DNA of 64,000 nucleotides from Streptomyces sp. R33 (GTDB lineage Bacteria; Actinomycetota; Actinomycetes; Streptomycetales; Streptomycetaceae). Positions 51,012 through 59,297 of the stretch are shown piece by piece. Location of the stretch: positions 7,992,001 to 8,056,000 of the forward strand of contig NZ_CP165727.1 of the NCBI RefSeq assembly GCF_041200175.1, written 5' to 3'. Within the stretch, counting starts at the first letter, position 1; the number at the start of each line of letters is the position of its first letter. A program made the translations under genes and the position numbers. The notes under the pieces are model-generated. The model searched no databases. It saw nothing but the letters and a program-made list of their open reading frames with translations, and was not told the DNA's origin.

Positions 51012-51569
51012 GTGAAGCTTCGTCATGTCCGAGCAATAGCCGTCTTCGGTATCGCCGTCGTCGCGCTCACGGGAGCCCGCGGTTCCCACGGCGCCAGCTG
51101 CGGTGGCGGCCACGGCTCCAGCTCCTCGCACTCCAGCAGCTCGGGCGGCTCCAGCAGCGGTACCACCGGCGGCACCACCGGCACCACCACCACCAGCGGT
51201 GGCGGCAGCGACAGCAGCAGCGGCACCTCGTCCGGCACCCCCTCCGTCACGGGCGGTTCGAGCAGCGCCAACAAGGCCGAGCGGGACATCAAGATCGACA
51301 AGTGCCGCCTGGACGACTCGGGCAAGAACCTCGTCGCCCGGCTCACCGTCACCAACAGCGGCTCGCTGAGCTACACCTACAACATCACCATGAAGTTCGA
51401 AGGCGCGCCCGGGTCGAACGCCGTCGCCGCCACGGCCAGGGTCACCAACCTGACGGTCAAGGCCGGCGGAACCCAGCAGGCCGAGGCCACGACGCCGTAC
51501 ACCGGCAAGGGCAACGGAAGCGAATACAAGGAGTGCGTCGTCTCCAGCGCGACCAAGACCGCCTCCTGA
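51012..51569 (+). CDS. Secreted Ser/Gly/Thr-rich protein with C-terminal beta domain
   Basis: 185 residues from GTG 51012. A short signal sequence (HVRAIAVFGIAVVALTG) is followed by Cys in GASCGGGHG; this may be a lipid anchor, though the -3 residue is atypical. A low-complexity Ser/Gly/Thr linker of about 60 residues follows. The C-terminal domain (about 95-185) has alternating strands (NLVARLTVTNSGSLSYTYNI, AATARVTNLTVKAGG) and two Cys (KCRL, ECVV), like a small FxLYD-type immunoglobulin fold. The function is unknown; it probably sits at the cell surface. Confidence 0.72.
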   Translation: MKLRHVRAIAVFGIAVVALTGARGSHGASCGGGHGSSSSHSSSSGGSSSGTTGGTTGTTTTSGGGSDSSSGTSSGTPSVTGGSSSANKAERDIKIDKCRLDDSGKNLVARLTVTNSGSLSYTYNITMKFEGAPGSNAVAATARVTNLTVKAGGTQQAEATTPYTGKGNGSEYKECVVSSATKTAS

Positions 51570-51711
51570 CACACCGTTTCCTCCGGCCGGGCAGGTCCCC
51601 GTCCCGGCGCGTTCCTCTGCGGGGGTTCCGACGGCAGATCTCGTGGCTACTCAAGCACGGATGAGTAGCTGCGCTCTGCCCGTCTCCGGAGCCGGCCGGG
51701 ACGATGGGGTC

Positions 51712-52104
51712 ATGCATCGAAGGCCACTGAATCCCGCCCCCGTTCTGCTCCTTTTCCTCGCCTCGGTCGCCGCATGGGCCGCCTGGCTGGGCTGGGACCA
51801 GCACCGCGACGTGCACCCCGACGGTTCGGTGACGGGCCCGTACGAGGCATGGCAGGTGATCGGGCTGGTGCTGAGCCTGGCGGCCCCGGTGGCGTGGGCG
51901 GCCGTCCGGGGCCACGCGGCGAGCGCCGTCTTCGGCACCACAGCCGGTCTGACCGTCGCCTCGTACTACGACTGGTCGGACGACTCCAGCGGCCTCTTCG
52001 CCGTCGGCGTGGTCCTGGTCATGGCGGGCACCCTCGCGGCGACCTCTGCCCTCTCCGTCCTGGTCACCCGTATGACGCGCGACGGCCGCGGCAGAGGGGA
52101 ATGA
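51712..52104 (+). CDS. Small membrane protein of unknown function
   Basis: 130 residues from ATG 51712. Four hydrophobic segments (about 8-26, 46-65, 68-85 and 95-118) are separated by short loops, including WDQHRDVHPDGSVTGPYEAW and YYDWSDDSSGLF. The pattern resembles small Streptomyces integral membrane proteins with no assigned function. It stands alone between the Ser-rich gene and the lipase. Confidence 0.7.
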   Translation: MHRRPLNPAPVLLLFLASVAAWAAWLGWDQHRDVHPDGSVTGPYEAWQVIGLVLSLAAPVAWAAVRGHAASAVFGTTAGLTVASYYDWSDDSSGLFAVGVVLVMAGTLAATSALSVLVTRMTRDGRGRGE

Positions 52105-52445
52105 CGGCGGACCGGCCGGCAGCCGCGGGCGCGGTGGCCCGCTGCGGCGGCACTACTCCCGCACCAAGCTGAAGAGGATCTTCCTCTCCCTGTCAGGGAA
52201 TGCGCGGTCGGCCCGCTCGAGTGCATCGGGCGGCGTGGCATGCCCCGAGACTAGGGCGCCGGTCGCGTACCGGCACGGCGGGGCGATCCGTCCGGAGGCA
52301 TCCCCGGCGTTGAGCAGAGCACCCGACTCCCCTCCCGGGCCGGCTCTGCTGACGCAGGTCCGGCGGCGCTTCTATGTGTCACGGCGTTACCTCCAGTAAG
52401 TTACCGCCAGGTAACGCCACTGCTGGCCCGACGTACGGGGGAGTA
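52105..52445. other. Intergenic region before secretory lipase
   Basis: 341 bp without a supportable gene. It contains a small AGAGGA-TCT-TCCTCT hairpin at 52173-52187, perhaps ending the upstream transcript, and near its end a GTTACC repeat cluster that looks like the lipase operator. Nothing else is recognisable. Confidence 0.5.
52386..52415. promoter_or_regulatory. GTTACC repeats with perfect dyad before lipase
   Basis: GTTACC at 52386-52391 is followed by a perfect dyad GTTACC-GCCA-GGTAAC at 52400-52415, 30 bp before the lipase start. Three half-sites in a short stretch suggest a repressor of the TetR or similar class that senses lipid products. Confidence 0.6.
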
Positions 52446-53855
52446 ATGAACCGGGGAACCTCTGCTCTGCTGTCCACCGCCATCGTGACGGGCATCGTCG
52501 TCGGTACGGCGCCGACGGCGACGGCCGCACCCGGTGCGGTTACCCAGCGGGCGACCGCGGCGCCCGACGCGTTCTACCGTCACGACGGCACCAAACCGCT
52601 GTCCGCGTACCAGCCGGGCGACGTCCTGAAGAAGCGCACCCTGAACTACCACGTCTTCGGCATCCCGACGCCGTTGAAGGCGATCCAGCTGCTCTACCGC
52701 ACGACCGACGCCCAGGGCAGGCCCTCGGCCAACGTGACCACCGTGGTCCGCAGCCAGTACGGTGACGGCAGCAAGGCGGTGTCCTACCAGTCGTTCTACG
52801 ACTCCCTCAGCCCGGAGGACGGCCCCTCCCGGGCCATCGCCGGGAACGTCTCCCTCGGCGGCGCCATCGCCAACGCCGAACCCCTCATCCTGGCACCGCT
52901 GTTGCTCAAGGGCTATGACGTGGTCATCCCGGACACCGAGGGCCAGAACGCCGACTTCGCGGCCGGCCCGGAGTACGGAACGAACACCCTGGACTCGATC
53001 CGCGCCGCCGTCCGCACCGAGGAGACGGGTCTGCACGCCGGTACGAAGTTCGGCTTGTTCGGCTACTCCGGCGGGGCCGTCGCCACCAACTGGACGTCGG
53101 TCCTGGCCCCCGCGTACGCGCCCGAGGTGAACGAGCAGCTGGTCGGCTTCGCCGAGGGAGGGCTGCTCGTCGCCCCTGCGCACAACCTCAGGTACGTCGA
53201 CGGCGCACTGGCCTGGAACGGGGTGATCCCGGTGGCCCTCATGGGAGTCTCACGCTCGTACGGCATCGACCTCACCCCCTACCTGAGTGCGAAGGGCCTC
53301 GCGGTCGTCAAGGAGCTCGAACACGGCTCGATCCTCGATGCGCTGGGCCACCACCCGGGGATGACGTGGAAGGACATGGTGAAACCGGAGTACAAGGACC
53401 CGAGCTCCATTCCGGCCTTCGTCGCAGCGGTCAACAAGATCAATCTGGGTCAGGCCGCCACCCCGACCGTCCCGGGGTTCATCGGGCAGGGGAACGCCGG
53501 CTGGCCCGAGGGGACGTTCAACAGGCCGCCGGGCATCGGCACGGGTGACGGCGTGATGGTCGCCGGGGACGTGCGGACGCTGGCCCGGCAGTACTGCGCC
53601 ACCGGCAACAGCGCGATCAAGTACGAGCAGTACGACCTGCTCAGCCACGTCGGCGCCATGCCGTACTGGGCGCCGCGCGCGATGGCCTGGCTGGACGACC
53701 GCTTCGCGGGCAGGGCCGCCCCCACCAGCTGCGGCACGATCCCTGCGGGCAACTCGCTCGAGCCGGAGGAGCCGACCAACACGCCGTCACCGCTCCGGAC
53801 CGCAGTGCCCGGCCCGCCGCAGGTGACGGGCCGGGTGGAGGTCACTGTTTCCTGA
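52446..53855 (+). CDS. Secretory lipase (LIP family)
   Basis: 469 residues from ATG 52446. The signal peptide STAIVTGIVVGTAPTATA ends near AAP. The alpha/beta-hydrolase nucleophile is in FGLFGYSGGAVATNWTSVLA (GYSGG), with conserved ILAPLLLKGYDVVIPDTEGQ before it and the catalytic His region YDLLSHVGAMPYW near the end, as in PF03583-type secreted lipases. It releases fatty acids or cleaves esters outside the cell. The 3' end overlaps the opposing emfourin-like gene by 14 bp. Confidence 0.9.
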   Translation: MNRGTSALLSTAIVTGIVVGTAPTATAAPGAVTQRATAAPDAFYRHDGTKPLSAYQPGDVLKKRTLNYHVFGIPTPLKAIQLLYRTTDAQGRPSANVTTVVRSQYGDGSKAVSYQSFYDSLSPEDGPSRAIAGNVSLGGAIANAEPLILAPLLLKGYDVVIPDTEGQNADFAAGPEYGTNTLDSIRAAVRTEETGLHAGTKFGLFGYSGGAVATNWTSVLAPAYAPEVNEQLVGFAEGGLLVAPAHNLRYVDGALAWNGVIPVALMGVSRSYGIDLTPYLSAKGLAVVKELEHGSILDALGHHPGMTWKDMVKPEYKDPSSIPAFVAAVNKINLGQAATPTVPGFIGQGNAGWPEGTFNRPPGIGTGDGVMVAGDVRTLARQYCATGNSAIKYEQYDLLSHVGAMPYWAPRAMAWLDDRFAGRAAPTSCGTIPAGNSLEPEEPTNTPSPLRTAVPGPPQVTGRVEVTVS

Positions 53856-54126
53856 GCCAGGCGAGCAAGGTGGCGAACGCCGGGGACATGGAGGCGTCCG
53901 ACTGTTCGAGGGTCGTCGCGTGGTCGTCGTCCTCCACCGTGATCGTGTACGTCATCGCGTCCCTGGCACGGTCGGCCCGGTCCGCCGCGGGCGTGGCGAC
54001 GGCCGCCGCCACGAGCCGGGTCATCTCCGCTGCGGCGTCCTCGGGCAGGGTCGCCGTGTCCAGGACCTTGGGCCGGCGGCGCGTTGCCGCCGCCAGCCCG
54101 CCGTACGACTCCAGGGTCACCTTCAT
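53842..54126 (-). CDS. Emfourin-like protealysin inhibitor
   Basis: 94 residues. MKVTLESYGGLAAATRRRPK then TATLPEDAAAEMTRLVAAAV and TYTITVEDDDHATTLEQSD resemble emfourin, the small intracellular inhibitor encoded beside protealysin-type M4 proteases. It lies 16 bp after the protease gene in the same direction, so both are made from one message. Family knowledge predicts a slow tight inhibitor of the neighbouring protease. Confidence 0.8.
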   Translation of the reverse strand: MKVTLESYGGLAAATRRRPKVLDTATLPEDAAAEMTRLVAAAVATPAADRADRARDAMTYTITVEDDDHATTLEQSDASMSPAFATLLAWLRKQ

Positions 54127-54142
54127 CGCGCGCGGCCGGTGG

Positions 54143-55357
54143 TCACTTGGCCCCCTTCAGCGTGGCGATCTCCTTGGCCAGCCCGGTCACCTTGGCGTTC
54201 AGTTCCCCGATCTGCCTGGACAGGGCCGCCAGGCCGTCCTGCCGTCCCAGGCCGCCGTTCCCGTTGACCGGCTGGCTCCGTGCCCGGGCGAGCCCTGCCG
54301 GAACCCCGCTGATCTGGATCTCCACTCCCTGCCACGCCGCCAGCACGGCCGACTGTTCGGGGCTTCCGGTGCCGAACAGTTCCCCGGCCTTCCGGAAGGT
54401 GGTGTCCGCGAAATCCTGGAAAGTGGCGTCCCTGCCGGAGGCCTTGAGCGATGCGTACCAGATGGCCCCGGCCGCCTCCCATGCGAATCCGCCGATGCCC
54501 ACGGCAGCCAGGAAGAACGCCTTGTTCGGAATGCCGGAGTTGTAGTGCACCCCGCCGAAGTCCCCTCTGGGGGTGTCGGGCAGGTGGACGAATTTGCTCA
54601 TGCGGTCGGGCTGGGGGTCTTTTCCGAACTGCGGGTGGTTGTACGCCTGCCCCGGCGCCTTCATCGATCGCAGGGCGTCGCCGCCGACTCCCGGGGTCCA
54701 CACGTCGGCCCCGATCAGCCAGTCCGCGTCCTCGGCCGCCTGCTTCAGCGACCATTGCTTGACCAGCGACCCGAAGACGTCCGACATCGACTCGTTCAGG
54801 GCCCCGGACTGATTGTGGTACTCGAACTCCGAGGTGTTCTCGGTGACCCCGTGCGTCAACTCGTGGGCGATCACGTCCAGCGATCCCGTGAGGTTGCTGA
54901 ACTCCTTGCCGTCCCCGTCTCCGAAGACCATCTGACGTCCGTCCCAGAACGCGTTGTTGAATTGCACGTCGAAGTGCACGTATCCGTCCAGCCGCATTCC
55001 CCGGTCATCGATCGAGTTGCGCTGGAAGACTTCCTTGTAGAAATCGCGCGTCAGGCCGAGTCCGTCGAAGGCCTGGTTGAGGGCCGGGTCCGCGGCCTCC
55101 GGACCGTCTTCGGACCTGGCCAGGACGGCGTTGGGGAGGGAAACACCCTCCTCGCAGTCGAAGATGGTGCGCCGGCCGTTGCCGGCGGTGGCGGCCGCGC
55201 CGGCGAAGGACGCCCGGACCGCTCGCTCGCCCCGCAGGCGTGCAGTGGTCAGCAGGGTGTCCAAAGCGGCCTGGCGCACCTCACGGTCTTCGCTCTCCAT
55301 GAGCTTGTCGAGAATGTACGGGGGGATGATGCAGTTGACCGGGCGGGTCCCGCTCAT
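54143..55357 (-). CDS. Protealysin-like M4 metalloprotease
   Basis: 404 residues from ATG 55357, with GGAGG upstream. The short propeptide has the IIPPYIL motif characteristic of protealysin-like precursors, without a signal peptide. The zinc site is HELTH in LDVIAHELTHGVTENTSEFE, the third ligand Glu in GALNESMSDVFGS and the catalytic His region near DFGGVHYNSGIPNKAFFLAA. A coiled-coil-like tail (ALSRQIGELNAKVTGLAKEI) follows the protease domain, an addition not usual in the thermolysin core. Paired with an emfourin-type inhibitor, it forms a protease-inhibitor module. Confidence 0.92.
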   Translation of the reverse strand: MSGTRPVNCIIPPYILDKLMESEDREVRQAALDTLLTTARLRGERAVRASFAGAAATAGNGRRTIFDCEEGVSLPNAVLARSEDGPEAADPALNQAFDGLGLTRDFYKEVFQRNSIDDRGMRLDGYVHFDVQFNNAFWDGRQMVFGDGDGKEFSNLTGSLDVIAHELTHGVTENTSEFEYHNQSGALNESMSDVFGSLVKQWSLKQAAEDADWLIGADVWTPGVGGDALRSMKAPGQAYNHPQFGKDPQPDRMSKFVHLPDTPRGDFGGVHYNSGIPNKAFFLAAVGIGGFAWEAAGAIWYASLKASGRDATFQDFADTTFRKAGELFGTGSPEQSAVLAAWQGVEIQISGVPAGLARARSQPVNGNGGLGRQDGLAALSRQIGELNAKVTGLAKEIATLKGAK

Positions 55358-55617
55358 GGGACACCTCCAGGGCGAGAGGACCAACGGTTGACAATTCATC
55401 AGTTGATGCCTGGACGTTCTCGGATCGCCGATCGAGTTCTCGGCCGGGGAGGGGGTCGAGGAAACATGAGGGGCCCGCTGATGTGACAGCGGCGGGAGAA
55501 GCGTTCGGCGCCAAGCAGCCCGCATTCCAGCGGCGGGGCCACGCTGATATCACCAGTTTCCTGCCGTCCGCGGCGACGGGCAAACGCAACGACAGCCCGG
55601 CCGGATGCCGGTGTTCC
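55358..55617. other. Intergenic region before protealysin-like gene
   Basis: 260 bp. The part nearest 55358 is locally AT-rich (GTTGACAATTCATCAGTTGATG, read on the plus strand around 55386-55407, in short pieces TTGACA and TTGATG) and probably contains the protease promoter. The rest has no credible gene. Confidence 0.4.
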
Positions 55618-56118
55618 TCAGGTGGCGGAGCCTGCCGCCGAACCCGTCGCGAGATCCGCGCCCCATCGTGCGATCGCGGCCGGCAGGTCGAGCGGGACCG
55701 GGCGCTGGTCGGAGCCTTCGGCGGGCCAGTCCTCGCGCGGGACGCGCCACATCACCTCGAACTCGTTGCCGTCCGGGTCCTTGGCGTAGAAGGACTTGGA
55801 GACCAGGTGGTCGCTCGCGCCGACCAGCGCACCGCGTTCGGTGAGCTTGTGTCCGAGTTCCGCCAGCTCGCCGAGGGTGCCGACCTCCCAGGCCAGGTGG
55901 TAGAGGCCGACCCGGCCCTGCTCGGGACCGGGCGCGTCGGCGCCGATCGCGAACAGTCCGAGGTCGTGGTCGTTGAGGCTGTCGGGGGCGCTCAGGAAGG
56001 CGGCGCGACCGGCGGTCAGGTGGTCGACCTGGAATCCGAAGACATCGGTGTAGAACGCCACGGAGCGCTCGACGTCGCGGATCCAGAGCACGGCGTGGTT
56101 CAGACGGCGGACGGACAT
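55618..56118 (-). CDS. VOC family protein (glyoxalase/dioxygenase fold)
   Basis: 166 residues. Two beta-alpha-beta-beta-beta modules: LNHAVLWIRDVERSVAFYTD then VFGF, and GLYHLAWEVGTLGELAELGH. Metal ligands are plausible at His8, His in YHLAW and Glu in GNEFEVMW, and KDPDGNEFEVMW is typical of extradiol-dioxygenase-like VOC proteins. The substrate is unknown. A near-palindrome at 56177-56190 in its promoter suggests ligand-controlled expression. Confidence 0.88.
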   Translation of the reverse strand: MSVRRLNHAVLWIRDVERSVAFYTDVFGFQVDHLTAGRAAFLSAPDSLNDHDLGLFAIGADAPGPEQGRVGLYHLAWEVGTLGELAELGHKLTERGALVGASDHLVSKSFYAKDPDGNEFEVMWRVPREDWPAEGSDQRPVPLDLPAAIARWGADLATGSAAGSAT

Positions 56119-56176
56119 GTGGCAGCGCTCCCGATGGCTCGAACGGTCTGGCTCGATGTGGTGGCTCCAGCATAAC

Positions 56177-56190
56177 GTTCAAATTCGAAC
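56177..56190. promoter_or_regulatory. Operator-like near-palindrome in VOC promoter
   Basis: GTTCAAATTCGAAC matches its own complement at 12 of 14 positions and is AT-rich within GC-rich DNA. It lies about 60 bp upstream of the VOC start codon. MarR- or TetR-type binding is plausible, but no such regulator gene is adjacent. Confidence 0.5.
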
Positions 56191-56451
56191 TACATGCGCG
56201 CCGGGGCGTCGCGTCCTGGACGGCAAGGCCGCGATCGAGAGGCCGCGCCCCTTGTCCTGTGTCATCGGACCTTGATCATTGCCATGAGGCCCCGGTGATC
56301 ACCTGGACGGCGGCACCTCCACCGGTGGTCCGGCGGGCTGCGCAGGCTCGTGACTCGTGAGTACTGCACACCCCAACGGTGACAGGCGTGACTTTCGCCG
56401 CATCCGCCGGGCGTGACACGGTCGGTTCTGCCGCCGACCGAGGGAGCAGGA
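56191..56451. other. Promoter region of ramC
   Basis: About 260 bp between the VOC operator and ramC without a supportable gene. By analogy with known ram clusters it should contain the RamR-activated promoter. I could not identify RamR boxes with confidence. Confidence 0.4.
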
Positions 56452-59085
56452 GTGAACAAGGGGTACGCCGCCTTCTGCGACGCCGACCGCTGGTTCTACG
56501 ACGCGCCGTACCGGCGCGCCGGTGAAAGTTACCCGGCCGCGCTCGCCCCCGTCCCGCCGGGATGGCGCTCGCACCGCAGCGGCGACTGGCTCGCACTGCG
56601 CCCCGCCGACGCCGAACTGCCGGCGCAGGGCTGGAAGATCCATGTCTCGGCCACGCTCGGCAACGCCGAATCGCTGCTGACGACGGTGTACGAGTACTGC
56701 ACCGCCCGACGCATCGCCTTCAAGTTCATACCGAGCCGGTACCTGCTGCACCTGCGCAACGCCAAGTACGCCGACCGCGCGGCGAGCGGCAAGTTCATCA
56801 CCGTGTACCCCGCCGACGAGCAGCAGTGCCGCCGCATCGCGGAGGACCTCGACGCCGCACTGGCCGGGGCGGCCGGCCCGTACATCCTCAGCGATCTGCG
56901 CTGGGGCGCCGGCCCGGTCCACCTGCGCTACGGCAGTTTCACCCTGCGGCACTGCTACGACGAGCACGGCGAACTGGTCCCGGCGATCGAGACCCCCGAC
57001 GGGCGCCTCGTACCGGACCCGCGCGGGCCGGTGTTCCAGCCTCCCGAGTGGCTCGAACTGCCCGGCTTCCTCGAGCCGCACCTCGCGGCGCGCTCCGCGA
57101 CCACCCTGACCGACCTCCCCTTCACGGTGGAGCGGGCTCTGCACTTCTCCAACGGCGGCGGCGTCTACCTGGGCAAGGACAGCCGCACCGGCGAGTCCGT
57201 CGTCCTCAAGGAGGCGCGTCCGTACGCCGGGCTCGCCGCCGACGGCGCCGACGCCGTGACCCGGCTGCACCGTGAACAGGCCGCACTGGAACGGCTGTCG
57301 GGCCTGGACTGCGTGCCCGCGGTGCGGGGCACCTTCACGGTCGGTGACCACCACTTCCTGGTACTGCAACACCTCGCCGGGAAACCCCTCAACACCTACT
57401 TCGCCCGCCGCCACCCGCTGATCGAGGCGGACCCCGACCCGGAGGAGCTCGCCTCGTACACCGAGTGGGCCCTGACGATCCACCGCCGTGTGACCGAAGC
57501 CGTCGAAGCCGTGCACGCCCGCGGCGTGGTCTTCAACGACCTCCACCTCTTCAACATCATGGTGGCCGAGGACGAGAGCGGCGAACCGTCCGTCGCCCTC
57601 CTGGACTTCGAAGCCGCCGCGCACGTCGACGAGGGACTGCGGCAGACCGTGGCCAACCCGGCCTTCGTCGCCCCCGCCGAGCGGCGCGGGTTCTCCGTCG
57701 ACCGCTACGCCCTCGCCTGTCTGCGACTCGCCCTGTTCCTCCCCCTGACCAGCCTGCTCGTCCTGGACCGGGCCAAGGCCGCCCATCTGGCCGCCGTCGC
57801 CGCCGCGCAGTTCCCCGTACCGAGGCGGTTCCTCGACGAGGCCGTCGAGGAAATCCTGTCCGGCGCCCCGCAGGGCGCACCGGGCGGCCGCCTGCCCGCA
57901 CCGCCCGGCCCGTACCTGCCCGTCGAGCCGGGGGACTGGCCGGCCGCCCGTACGTCGATGACCGCGGCGATACGCGCGAGCGCCACCCCGGACCGCGAGG
58001 ACCGGTTCGTGCCGGGTGACATCGCCCAGTTCGCGAACGCCGGCGGAGGCACCTGCTTCGGCAACGGCATCGCCGGAGTGCTCCACGCCCTCGCCGAGAC
58101 CGGAGCCGGACCCTGGCCCGAGGCCGAGGAATGGCTGCTGCAGCGGACCGAGGAACCGGATTCCGGCACCCCGCTCGGCTTCTACGACGGCCTCGCCGGC
58201 ACGGCCTGGACACTGCACCGCCTCGGACACCCGGGCCGCGCACTCGCCCTCGCCGAGCGGTTGCTGCACCAGCCCTGGCAGAGCGCGGGCCCCGACCTGC
58301 ACGGCGGACTCGCCGGCATCGGCCTGGCCCTGGACGCGCTCGGCACCGCGAGCGGCGAGAGCGAGCTGCACACCGCGGCCCTGCGCTGCGCGGAACTGCT
58401 CGCCCCGCCCGAGCAGCGGCCCACCCGCGCCGGCCTGATGTACGGGAACACCGGCCCCGCCCTGCTCTTCCTGCGCCTGTACGAACGCACCGGCGACAAG
58501 GAACTGCTGCTCCAGTCCGCCCGGTCGCTCCACCGCGACCTCGACCGCTGCGTCACCAGCGCGTACGGCACCCTCCAGGTGAACGAGGGCTGGCGCACGA
58601 TGCCGTACCTCGGCGAGGGCAGCGTCGGTATCGGCATGGTCCTCGACGACTGGCTGGAGCACGCTCCCGACGAGCGGTTCGAACAGGCCCGGCGCGAGAT
58701 CGTACGGGCGGCGCAGGCGACCTTCTACGCCCAGCCCGGGCTGCTGCGCGGCGCCGCCGGGATGATCCTCCACCTGGCCCGGACCACCACGCCCGGCCCG
58801 GGCACGGGCCCCGACGACATCGCCCGCCAGATCGACGCACTGGCCCGGCACGCCGTGCCGTACCAGGGACATCTGGCCTTCCCCGGCGAGCAGATGATGC
58901 GCCTGTCCATGGACCTCGCCACGGGCACCGCCGGCGCTCTCCTCGCCCTCGGCAGCGCCGCGCCCGGCGGGCGCGCGCACCTGCCGTTCCTCCCGCCGCT
59001 GCGACGCACCGCGGCGGCCCCAGAGCCGGCCCCGCCCGGGGCCGTGACCCATCGCACCACCCGACAGAAGAGGAATCTGACATGA
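56452..59085 (+). CDS. ramC: Class III lanthipeptide synthetase RamC
   Basis: 877 residues from GTG 56452, with AGGGAG five bases upstream; GTG 56413 is a weaker alternative. LanKC order: N-terminal lyase-like part (about 1-210, GWKIHVSATLGNAESLLTTV), Ser/Thr kinase (about 225-460; Lys in ESVVLKEARPY, catalytic VVFNDLHLFNIMV, metal LLDFEAA) and a C-terminal LanC-like cyclase (about 520-850, GLMYGNTGPALLFLRLYERT) lacking the usual Cys-Cys-His zinc cluster. It phosphorylates and eliminates Ser in RamS, then closes the labionin or lanthionine rings of SapB. It overlaps ramS by 4 bp (ATGA). Confidence 0.95.
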   Translation: MNKGYAAFCDADRWFYDAPYRRAGESYPAALAPVPPGWRSHRSGDWLALRPADAELPAQGWKIHVSATLGNAESLLTTVYEYCTARRIAFKFIPSRYLLHLRNAKYADRAASGKFITVYPADEQQCRRIAEDLDAALAGAAGPYILSDLRWGAGPVHLRYGSFTLRHCYDEHGELVPAIETPDGRLVPDPRGPVFQPPEWLELPGFLEPHLAARSATTLTDLPFTVERALHFSNGGGVYLGKDSRTGESVVLKEARPYAGLAADGADAVTRLHREQAALERLSGLDCVPAVRGTFTVGDHHFLVLQHLAGKPLNTYFARRHPLIEADPDPEELASYTEWALTIHRRVTEAVEAVHARGVVFNDLHLFNIMVAEDESGEPSVALLDFEAAAHVDEGLRQTVANPAFVAPAERRGFSVDRYALACLRLALFLPLTSLLVLDRAKAAHLAAVAAAQFPVPRRFLDEAVEEILSGAPQGAPGGRLPAPPGPYLPVEPGDWPAARTSMTAAIRASATPDREDRFVPGDIAQFANAGGGTCFGNGIAGVLHALAETGAGPWPEAEEWLLQRTEEPDSGTPLGFYDGLAGTAWTLHRLGHPGRALALAERLLHQPWQSAGPDLHGGLAGIGLALDALGTASGESELHTAALRCAELLAPPEQRPTRAGLMYGNTGPALLFLRLYERTGDKELLLQSARSLHRDLDRCVTSAYGTLQVNEGWRTMPYLGEGSVGIGMVLDDWLEHAPDERFEQARREIVRAAQATFYAQPGLLRGAAGMILHLARTTTPGPGTGPDDIARQIDALARHAVPYQGHLAFPGEQMMRLSMDLATGTAGALLALGSAAPGGRAHLPFLPPLRRTAAAPEPAPPGAVTHRTTRQKRNLT

Positions 59086-59222
59086 CGCTTCTCGACCTGC
59101 AGTCGATGGAGACCCCCAAGGAAGAGGTCACCGAGGGTGCGCTGCACGGCGGCAGTGGCGGCAGCCGGGCCAGCCTGCTGCTCTGCGGCGACAGCAGCCT
59201 GAGCATCACGACCTGTAACTGA
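59082..59222 (+). CDS. ramS: SapB-type lanthipeptide precursor RamS
   Basis: 46 residues. The leader MTLLDLQSMETPKEE carries the LLDLQ recognition motif of class III precursors. The core ends GSRASLLLCGDSSLSITTCN, with the two S-x-x-S/x-x-x-C ring units of SapB. Compared with the S. coelicolor precursor as I remember it, the leader-core junction is longer and Gly-rich (GALHGGSGG). SapB is a surfactant that lets aerial hyphae leave the colony surface. The start overlaps the ramC stop, so translation is coupled. Confidence 0.95.
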   Translation: MTLLDLQSMETPKEEVTEGALHGGSGGSRASLLLCGDSSLSITTCN

Positions 59223-59234
59223 CATAGGTCACTT

Positions 59235-59264
59235 CGGGCCCGGGCGGTTCGCCGCCCGGGCCCG
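59235..59264 (+). terminator. Hairpin with TTCG loop after ramS
   Basis: CGGGCCCGGGCGG (59235-59247) and CCGCCCGGGCCCG (59252-59264) form a perfect 13-bp stem capped by the very stable tetraloop TTCG. It lies 12 bp after the ramS stop and 33 bp before ramA. It probably protects or ends ramCS transcripts so that precursor exceeds transporter. Confidence 0.85.
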
Positions 59265-59297
59265 CACCACGTACCACGCGACTGGAGGCATCCGCCG

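Noticed and set aside
56299..59052. 917-codon open frame on the minus strand across ramC
   Set aside because: Antisense to a well-supported LanKC gene; low-complexity composition with no motifs.
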